Shown: one piece after another, positions 48,334 through 55,568 of the stretch
How positions within the stretch are numbered: position 1 is the stretch's first letter
How the letters are laid out: each line of letters opens with the position of its first letter
NCBI GenBank assembly: GCA_021299375.1
Contig: JAJTGR010000040.1
Coordinates: forward strand, 1 to 64,000
Length of the DNA: 64,000 bases
Direction of reading: 5' to 3'
Source: Gemmatimonadota bacterium
GTDB lineage: Bacteria; Gemmatimonadota; Gemmatimonadetes; Gemmatimonadales; Gemmatimonadaceae
Notes under the pieces: model-generated
The model's input: the letters and a program-made list of their open reading frames with translations, nothing else
Databases searched by the model: none
What the model was told of the DNA's origin: nothing
Made by a program: the position numbers and the translations under genes

Positions 48334-49601
48334 GACGCGGCCTCGTGCCGGCGCAGCACCCACTCGACCAGCAGCGCGGTGGCCGCCACGCCGAGCAGCA
48401 CAGGACCGAGCCACCACGGCTCGGTGCCGGCCGACTGCCGCGCGCCCCCACGAAACGCCGAGGCGGGCGCGAGGTCGCGTACCGATGGCGCGGTATCGTC
48501 GCGTGCCAGCCGGGCGGTGCGAACCGTCACGCCACCGCAGGGTGCCGTGAGCGCACGGCGCAAGCCTGCTGCCGGTGCGGAGAGCAGCAGGTCGCTCCGC
48601 TCCGGGACGGCGATCGCCACCTCACGCACACAGCCGTCCTTATCGGGCCGCTCGACGACGGCCACTTCGCCATCACTCCACCACGCCACCGGCTGCACGA
48701 GCGAGTCCGTGTCCCACCCGGCAGGCAGTCGTGCGGTCCGTTCCCAAGGGCCCACGAGCACCTGTCCCATGGCCACGACGGCGCCTGCCGTGTCTGCGGG
48801 CATGCGGACGGCCCATCCGTCGGGGCGCCCCGACCGCGGCCAGTGCAGCACCACGGTGGCCGCAGTGACCGGCGCGACCGATACGGTATCCCGGAGGTCA
48901 CCACGCTCGACGCGGACGGCATAGGCGCCGGCCGTACCGCTCGCCGTGCGCCGCGCACCGGAGAACGCGGCCGCGACCACGTCGTCGCGGCGTCCATCGG
49001 TCTGCACAAACACCGCGGGCGCTGGCCACGTCTCGCGCACCGTGTGCAGCGTGTCGCTGAACTGCACGCGTACGCGGCCCGGCCATTGAGCACGCCAGGC
49101 GTCCCACCCCTGCAGCGACCGCACCGACGGCGGCAACACCACCATGAGATCGAACCGTTCGATGCCCGGTTCGCGCTGCACCCGCACGGCCGCGGCTTGG
49201 GTCGCCGCCACGAGCGCCACGCCGGGATCGTCACGCAGGTGATCCTGCCACACGAGGTCCACGCGATCGGCGCCGTCTGGCGCCAGCCATCGCGACGAGT
49301 CGCGCTGCCACTGGCGCTCGGCCACCACAAGACGCACCGTGGCGACGCGGGTGGGCGTCCAGCGCACACCTGAGAGCGCCAGACCCGCGCACAGCAGCGC
49401 GGTCACGCGCAGGGCCAGCAGCAGCAGGTCGTTGGGGCGCGGCTGCCGCGCCACCGAGCGCGCCTCGCCGTCAGGCACGAAACGGGCCGTGGGAAGCAGC
49501 AACGGCGGTGGCCGGCGCACCGACAGCAGGTGCAGGGCCCCCACCAGTGCCGTAGCGAGGGCCGCCGCCCCCAGCACCCATGGCGTGGCGATCGACAGCA
49601 T
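48330..49601 (-). CDS. BatA/aerotolerance-regulator N-terminal domain membrane protein
   Basis: ATPWVLGAAALATALVGALHLLSVRRPPPLLLPTARFVP N-terminus. Confidence 0.85.
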   Translation of the reverse strand: MLSIATPWVLGAAALATALVGALHLLSVRRPPPLLLPTARFVPDGEARSVARQPRPNDLLLLALRVTALLCAGLALSGVRWTPTRVATVRLVVAERQWQRDSSRWLAPDGADRVDLVWQDHLRDDPGVALVAATQAAAVRVQREPGIERFDLMVVLPPSVRSLQGWDAWRAQWPGRVRVQFSDTLHTVRETWPAPAVFVQTDGRRDDVVAAAFSGARRTASGTAGAYAVRVERGDLRDTVSVAPVTAATVVLHWPRSGRPDGWAVRMPADTAGAVVAMGQVLVGPWERTARLPAGWDTDSLVQPVAWWSDGEVAVVERPDKDGCVREVAIAVPERSDLLLSAPAAGLRRALTAPCGGVTVRTARLARDDTAPSVRDLAPASAFRGGARQSAGTEPWWLGPVLLGVAATALLVEWVLRRHEAAS

Positions 49602-49604
49602 GCG

Positions 49605-50498
49605 CTACCGCGCCTCGACGGTCGCGGGCACGCTGATGCCCATGACCACGGCACGCACGGCGCGCACCGGATCGACCGATGTGACCACCTCGGTGTACCC
49701 GGCACCGATGGCCCGCCACCGCTGCGCCACGTCACGCCGGAAGGCAGCGAACGCGTCCCGATACGCGGTGCGCCCACGCACGTCCAGCACCCGCTCCAGC
49801 GCGGCCTGCTCGGGGTCACGCGCGAGGTGCACGTCCGCTGGCGGTTCGAGTTCTTCGCGCGCCACCACATGGATGAACTCGACCAGCGCCCCGGCCACCG
49901 CATGCGCCGACGCCACCTTGCGCAGTGCCTCGAGATCGCCGAGTGCATCGCTCACGATGACCATGCGGGCTGCCGTTGGCAGCTGGGCCACGAGCGGCGC
50001 CAGCGCCACCGCACCGCCGCACGGCGTGGCGTCGAGTACGCGCGCGAGTTCCTGCACCGTGCCGCGCCGCGTGCGCGGCGGCACCCGGGTGGCGCCGCCG
50101 CCGTGGGCCACGAGCAGACCCACCGGGTCGCTCGAGGCATGCGCCACCGCCGCCAATCCCACGGTCAGCCGGCGCGCCAGACGCCACTTGCTCAACTCGC
50201 CCTCCCGCTCGTCCGGGAACGCCATGCTGGCGCTGGCGTCCACCACGAACCACGTGGCGAGCTGCGCCCGGTCGTCGCTCAGCCGTACGAAGGCGCGGTC
50301 ACTGCGCGCGAGCAGCTTCCAGTCGAGTGTCCGCGGATCGTCGCCCTGGCGATACAGGCGGTACTCGGTGAACTCGCCGGCCGTGCCGCGTTGCGTGGAG
50401 CGGTGCGTGCCGGCTGGCCCCGCCGCCACAGCGCGGCGCGCGGGCCAGCGCACGCCGCGCAGCGCGTCGAGCAGCGGCCCGTACACCGAGGCCGGCAT
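49605..50498 (-). CDS. DUF58 domain protein (VWA-like)
   Basis: GTAGEFTEYRLYRQGDDPRTLDWKLLARSDRAFVRLSDDRAQLATWFVVDASASM. Confidence 0.95.
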   Translation of the reverse strand: MPASVYGPLLDALRGVRWPARRAVAAGPAGTHRSTQRGTAGEFTEYRLYRQGDDPRTLDWKLLARSDRAFVRLSDDRAQLATWFVVDASASMAFPDEREGELSKWRLARRLTVGLAAVAHASSDPVGLLVAHGGGATRVPPRTRRGTVQELARVLDATPCGGAVALAPLVAQLPTAARMVIVSDALGDLEALRKVASAHAVAGALVEFIHVVAREELEPPADVHLARDPEQAALERVLDVRGRTAYRDAFAAFRRDVAQRWRAIGAGYTEVVTSVDPVRAVRAVVMGISVPATVEAR

Positions 50499-50544
50499 GT
50501 TCACGTCGTGCGCACCCGCCGCCTGACCGCGGACATGGTCCGCG

Positions 50545-51541
50545 TCAGGTGGGCAGCGCGCTGGCCGGTGCCGCCACGCCGGCCAGCAGCGCGTCGATGA
50601 GCGGCTCCGGCGACACGCCATCCGCTTCGGCGGCAAAGTTGGGAAGGATGCGGTGGCGCAGCACCGGCATCGCCACCCGCCGGATGTCAGCCGGCGAAAC
50701 CGCCGCGCGCCCCGCCAGCAGCGCCGAGGCCTTGGCGCCCAGAATGAGCGCCTGCCCGGCGCGCGGTCCGGCGCCCCAGCGGACGTATTGCTTCACCAGC
50801 GCCGGTGCGGTGCTCTCTTGCGGGCGCGAGGCACGCACCAGGCGCGCCGCGTACTGGAGCAGCAGGTCGCTGCACGGCAGCGCCCGCACCGCACGCTGCA
50901 GCGCCAGCGCCTCGTCGGCGGTGAACACCGGTTCGATCGCCGCACCCTTCGCGCCCGTCGTCGCACGCAGGATCCCGACTTCGTCGGCTTCGGTGGGATA
51001 CCCCACGCGAATGTCGAAGAGAAACCGGTCGAGCTGCGCCTCGGGCAACGGGTAGGTGCCTTCCTGTTCGATCGGGTTCTGCGTCGCCAGCACGAAGAAC
51101 GGCTCCGGCAGGCGCATGGTCTGCCCCGCTGCCGTTACGCTGTGCTCCTGCATGGCCTCCAGCAGCGCGGCCTGGGTGCGTGGCGGCGCGCGATTGATCT
51201 CGTCGGCGAGTACGATGTTGGCGAACACGGGACCACGCACGAAGCGAAACGCCCGCGCACCGCCTCCGCTCTCCTCGAGAATCTCCGTGCCGGTGATGTC
51301 GCTCGGCACCAGGTCCGGCGTGAACTGGATGCGCCGGAACTCGAGCTGCATGGCATCGGCCAGCGAGCGGATCATGAGCGTCTTGGCGAGCCCGGGCACC
51401 CCCACCAGCAACGCGTGGCCGCCGGCCACGAGCGCCATGAGGATCTCGTCGACCACCGCGTCCTGCCCCACCACGCGCTTGCCGATCTCGGCCCGCAGCC
51501 GGTGCACCGACGCGATGAGCTGTTCGGGGGAGGCGTTCACG
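50545..51541 (-). CDS. MoxR-family AAA+ ATPase
   Basis: VVGQDAVVDEILMALVAGGHALLVGVPGLAKTLMI, FTPDLVPSDITGTEI, FANIVLADEINRAPPRTQAALLEAMQE. Confidence 0.97.
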
Positions 51542-51547
51542 CCGCGC

Positions 51548-51889
51548 TCACTTGAGGGGCCGGCGGCGACGCGACGTGAGGAACAACGTCGATGCGTCAC
51601 GCGCGCCGACCTGGCGCAGCGTGAGGCCCTCGTCACGCACCTCGGCGCCATGCAACTTCACCAGGTACGCCTCGGGCTGGGCGATGTCCGGCAGCAGGTT
51701 CGCCATGGCGGCCTGCTTCACGGCACCCACCGTCGTGTCGGGCGTACACTCCACACGCACCGCGTCCCACGCCTCGGCGGCCTGTACGCGCAGCGTCCAG
51801 GGCATATCCGTGTCAGGCGGCGCAAGCCGCAGCACTTCAGGGCGCACCCGCAGCGCATTCACGAAAGACCCCGCCGGCATGCCGCTCAT
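51548..51889 (-). CDS. Small ubiquitin-like (beta-grasp, YukD/EsaB-like) protein
   Basis: VRVECTPDTTVGAVKQAAMANLLPDIAQPEAYLVKLHGAEVRDEGLTLRQVGARDASTLFL. Confidence 0.65.
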   Translation of the reverse strand: MSGMPAGSFVNALRVRPEVLRLAPPDTDMPWTLRVQAAEAWDAVRVECTPDTTVGAVKQAAMANLLPDIAQPEAYLVKLHGAEVRDEGLTLRQVGARDASTLFLTSRRRRPLK

Positions 51890-52233
51890 GAGGCGGACTC
51901 CACCGGCCTGTCCTCTGCGGCGGAGGACGGTGCGCCACCGACCGGCGGTGCCGGCGGCAGGGACGTGAGGAAGCGTGCGATCTGCTGGTCGAACAGGTAG
52001 CTCGAGCCGCTGACCGCCGTGCCCTCAGGTGTCACCCGGGCGGCGATGGCGATCTCCTCGCCCCCCTGCCCGCGCAACACCACGTGCGTCGGTCCCTGCT
52101 TCTCGACAAAGGCGGTGTACACGCCACCCTGCTGCGCGAAGTACCGCGCCGCCGCCGCCAGCACCTCGGCGACGGACAACGCGGTCAGTCGTTCCTGCAG
52201 CTGGCGCGACGACTGCTGATGCATACCCTGCAT
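51886..52233 (-). CDS. Hypothetical protein translationally coupled to the ubiquitin-like gene
   Basis: Stop/start overlap with 51889; RYFAQQGGVYTAFVEKQGPTHVVLRGQGGEEIAIAARVTPEGTAVSGSSYLFDQQIARFL. Confidence 0.6.
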   Translation of the reverse strand: MQGMHQQSSRQLQERLTALSVAEVLAAAARYFAQQGGVYTAFVEKQGPTHVVLRGQGGEEIAIAARVTPEGTAVSGSSYLFDQQIARFLTSLPPAPPVGGAPSSAAEDRPVESAS

Positions 52234-52277
52234 GGAGATCTCGATGACGGTCGGGAGCGATGGACGTCGGCGCAACC

Positions 52278-53579
52278 TCAGTCGCGATCGATGTCCACCG
52301 GAAAGACAAGCCGGACTTCCTGCTCGGCATCACGGTCCGCTGGCGCCACATCGACCCGGAAATCACCTCCAAGCCGAGTGGTCAGGGCGCGCGCGAGCAG
52401 TGGGTCGATGGCAGTGACGGCCCGACGGGCCGCTGCAAACGAGTCGGTGGCGTCCCAGTGGAGCGCCTCGGCCCGTACGCGAAGTATACGCAGCGCGTCG
52501 GGCGGAAGTTGGTGCCATGCCACGGCGTCCTCGGGCGGGACCACCTCGAGGACGGGGCGTCCGCGCCACCGCACCGTGAGGGCCAGGAAGCCCCGCTCCA
52601 CCCGCACCCCGGCCCGCACCACGCCACCCTCGAGGGCGGCGCCGCAGACGCCGAGGCCCAGCACCAGTTCGAGGGCACGGGTGAGCCGAGCCTCGTCGAC
52701 CCGCATGGTCGGGAGCAGCACGGTCGGCTCGTCCACCTGGATCGGCACCATGGGGGCGCGCGCGCGCCACCGGGCTACCGCCGCCTGCAGCGGCCCGCGC
52801 GGGTCGACGTCGCATGCCACCACCGCAAAGCCGGGCGCCGTCACCTCGGTGAACTCGCGCGCTGCCGCCGCCAGCGTCCCGACCGCCTCGAGACGTTCCC
52901 CCACCGCCCGTGCGTCCGTGGCGGCCGTCAGCGCCTGCAGCGCCTCCACCACGAGCTCCTCCGACGCCGCGCGCACCCGTTCCGCCGCGCTCCACGCAGC
53001 CGCCTGCGCCTCGAGCTCAGCATTGGCTTCAGCCAGAGCCCCGTTGGCCCGTCGCAACGCATCCGTCTGCCGCGCTTTGTCGGTGGCCGCCGCCAGCTGG
53101 TCAGCCACCAGCCGCACCAGCGCGCGCTGCTCATCGCTCACGCGGGTGGCGCCGGTGAAGTAGAACGCCACCGCCCCGATCGGCCCGGCGGCCGTCTCCA
53201 GCGGGGCGGCGATCATCGACTGGAAGCCCAGTTCGGTGGCGACCTCGTGCCACACAGCCAGCGAGGGGTCGGCGAACACGTCACCAACCTCCACCACTCG
53301 CCGCTCGGCGACGGCCAAGCCGCTCGGACCGTCGCCGACCCGCACCCGCAGCGCGCCAATCCACGGCCGGTGAGGCGCCGGCCATTCATACTGGGCCACG
53401 GGGCGCAACCACTCGCCGTCCGCCCCGAGCTCCATGACCAGCGAAAATGCCGCCCCGATCAGCGGCGTGACCCGGTCGAGTGCGAACTGCTGCACATCCC
53501 GCGGATGTGCGGCCAGCAGGAAGGCATGGGCAATCTCGCGGATCGCCAGGAGTTCGCGGGCGTCGGCAGCGGACACGTG
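52278..53579 (-). CDS. GAF-domain sensor protein
   Basis: VRVGDGPSGLAVAERRVVEVGDVFADPSLAVWHEVATELGFQSMIAAPLETAAGPIGAVAFYF; coiled-coil; degenerate kinase-like C-terminus. Confidence 0.8.
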   Translation of the reverse strand, partial: HVSAADARELLAIREIAHAFLLAAHPRDVQQFALDRVTPLIGAAFSLVMELGADGEWLRPVAQYEWPAPHRPWIGALRVRVGDGPSGLAVAERRVVEVGDVFADPSLAVWHEVATELGFQSMIAAPLETAAGPIGAVAFYFTGATRVSDEQRALVRLVADQLAAATDKARQTDALRRANGALAEANAELEAQAAAWSAAERVRAASEELVVEALQALTAATDARAVGERLEAVGTLAAAAREFTEVTAPGFAVVACDVDPRGPLQAAVARWRARAPMVPIQVDEPTVLLPTMRVDEARLTRALELVLGLGVCGAALEGGVVRAGVRVERGFLALTVRWRGRPVLEVVPPEDAVAWHQLPPDALRILRVRAEALHWDATDSFAAARRAVTAIDPLLARALTTRLGGDFRVDVAPADRDAEQEVRLVFPVDIDRD

Positions 53580-53593
53580 CGGAGCCGCCGGTG

Positions 53594-54307
53594 TCAGGTG
53601 CCGCTGCGCGGACGCTTCGGCGAGAGCGGGCGCACCTCGAGACGATGCACCAGCATGTGCTGCGGCGTGGTCACGGCGAACGCAACGGCCGCGGCCACAT
53701 TGTCCGGCTCCAGCATCCACGTGGTGTTGGTGCCGGCCGGGAACAGCTCGGTGGCCACCGAACCCGGCGTGATGACCGACACGCCCACGCCCGCGTCGCG
53801 CACCTCGAGCATGAGCGACTCCGCGAAGCCCATCACGAAATGCTTCGTACCCGTGTAGCACGTCCCACCCACGAACGTATTGCGCCCCGCCGTACTTCCG
53901 ATGATGCACACATGGCCGCGGCCACGCGCCACCATGCCCGGCAGCACCGCCCGCGTCACATGGTACAGGGCGTTGACATTCACGTCCACCTGGCGGTGCC
54001 ATTCCTCCGCCGTCATCTCGAGGAACGGCGTCAGCACCGCCACGCCGGCGTTGTTCACCAGCACGTCGACATGCAGACCGGTCAGTGCCTCGGCGGTGGC
54101 AAGGCCATCGGTCACGTCGGCGGGAACGCGCTGGACCGCGGCGCCTGCCTCCTCACAGGCGCGGGCGACTTCCTGCAGGCGGTCGGCATCACGTGCCACG
54201 AGGATCAGGTCGTGGGCGGCGGCCAGGCGCAGGGCGATCGCGCGGCCGATACCCCGAGAGGCGCCGGTGACCAGCGCGACAGGGCGGGGGAGAGGTGGGG
54301 TCGACAT
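53594..54307 (-). CDS. SDR-family oxidoreductase
   Basis: VALVTGASRGIGRAIALRLA, LVNNAGVAVLTPF, IIGSTAGRNTFVGGTCYTGTKHF. Confidence 0.97.
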   Translation of the reverse strand: MSTPPLPRPVALVTGASRGIGRAIALRLAAAHDLILVARDADRLQEVARACEEAGAAVQRVPADVTDGLATAEALTGLHVDVLVNNAGVAVLTPFLEMTAEEWHRQVDVNVNALYHVTRAVLPGMVARGRGHVCIIGSTAGRNTFVGGTCYTGTKHFVMGFAESLMLEVRDAGVGVSVITPGSVATELFPAGTNTTWMLEPDNVAAAVAFAVTTPQHMLVHRLEVRPLSPKRPRSGT

Positions 54308-54362
54308 GCCCGGAAGCTATGCCGGTGCCCGGACGCGGAACACCCGCCGGATCCTGCCGTCG

Positions 54363-54391
54363 GTACAGAGTCGTGACAGAACCGTGAAGAA
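54363..54391 (+). promoter_or_regulatory. Candidate PHO box: three 11-bp-spaced direct repeats upstream of the phytase gene
   Basis: GTACAGA-gtcg-TGACAGA-accg-TGAAGAA. Confidence 0.4.
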
Positions 54392-54473
54392 GCAGTCGCC
54401 GAACCCGGGGAACTTCGACGGGCCCACCCTCCGTCCAACCGCGAGTGTGCGGTGTCCCCGACCCTGATTCCGT

Positions 54474-55568
54474 ATGCACAGCGTCATTCGGCTTGCCGTT
54501 CATTGCACCACAGGCGCTGCCCTGCTTGCCGCCTGTTCCCGACCGGCCGACGCCCCGCCGGCCGAGTCCACGGCAGCCCGCGCTGCCGCCGATACCCTCC
54601 GCCCGGTCGTCGTTACCCAGTCCGTCCTCAACGACTCGGACGACCCGGCCATCTGGGTCGACACGCTCGACCCCAGCCGCTCGCTGATCCTCGGCACCGA
54701 CAAGGGAGACAGCACCGGTGGCGTGTACGTTTTCACGCTCGAGGGGCGCATCGATTCGGCGCGTACGCGACGCCCCATGAAGCGCCCCAACAACGTCGAC
54801 ATCGTGCGGGGCGTCCGTCTCGGCGGCGCCCTTGTGGACATCGCCGTGGCGACCGAACGCGGCAGCATGTCGCTGCGCATCTTCCGCCTCCCCGGCATGA
54901 CGCCGATCGACGGCGGTGGGATACCCGTGTTCGACGGGGATGCCGCACGGGCCCCGATGGGAATCGCGCTGTACCGGCGCCCCGCAGATGGCGAGGTCTT
55001 CGCCATCGTGGGCGGCAAGGGCGGGCCGGTCGAGGGCTACCTCTGGCAGTACCGGTTGCGCGACGCCGGCAATGGGACGCTGCGCGGCGAGAAAGTGCGC
55101 GCCTTCGGTCGTTACAGCGGCAAGAAGGAAATCGAGGCAATCGCCGTGGATCAGGCGCTGGGCTTCGTCTACTACAGCGATGAAACGGTGGGTATCCGGA
55201 AGTACCACGCCGATCCTGACCACCCGCAGGCGGCCACCGAGCTCGCGCTGTTCGGGACCAGCGGCTTTGTCAGTGATCACGAAGGTCTCGGCATCTACCC
55301 CACGAGCGACAGCACCGGTTACCTGCTCGCGTCCGACCAGCAGGGCCAGCGACTGCAGGTGTTCCGCCGCGAGGGCGCGCCCGGGGCGCCCCACACGCAC
55401 GATGTGATCGCCACCATCCCCGTCGCCGCACTCGAGACCGATGGCCTCGACGTGACGGCCTCGCCCCTGTCACCGGCATTCCCCGAGGGCCTGCTGGTGA
55501 TGATGTCCACCGACAAGACGTTCCACTTCTACGACTGGCGCGACGTGCGCAAGCGCCTCCCGCGCTGA
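54474..55568 (+). CDS. Beta-propeller phytase (3-phytase)
   Basis: NDSDDPAIWVDTLDPSRSLILGTDKGD..GGVYVFTLEG, RPNNVDIVRGV, KKEIEAIAVDQALGFVYYSDETVGIRKY, SDHEGLGIY. Confidence 0.93.
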   Translation: MHSVIRLAVHCTTGAALLAACSRPADAPPAESTAARAAADTLRPVVVTQSVLNDSDDPAIWVDTLDPSRSLILGTDKGDSTGGVYVFTLEGRIDSARTRRPMKRPNNVDIVRGVRLGGALVDIAVATERGSMSLRIFRLPGMTPIDGGGIPVFDGDAARAPMGIALYRRPADGEVFAIVGGKGGPVEGYLWQYRLRDAGNGTLRGEKVRAFGRYSGKKEIEAIAVDQALGFVYYSDETVGIRKYHADPDHPQAATELALFGTSGFVSDHEGLGIYPTSDSTGYLLASDQQGQRLQVFRREGAPGAPHTHDVIATIPVAALETDGLDVTASPLSPAFPEGLLVMMSTDKTFHFYDWRDVRKRLPR

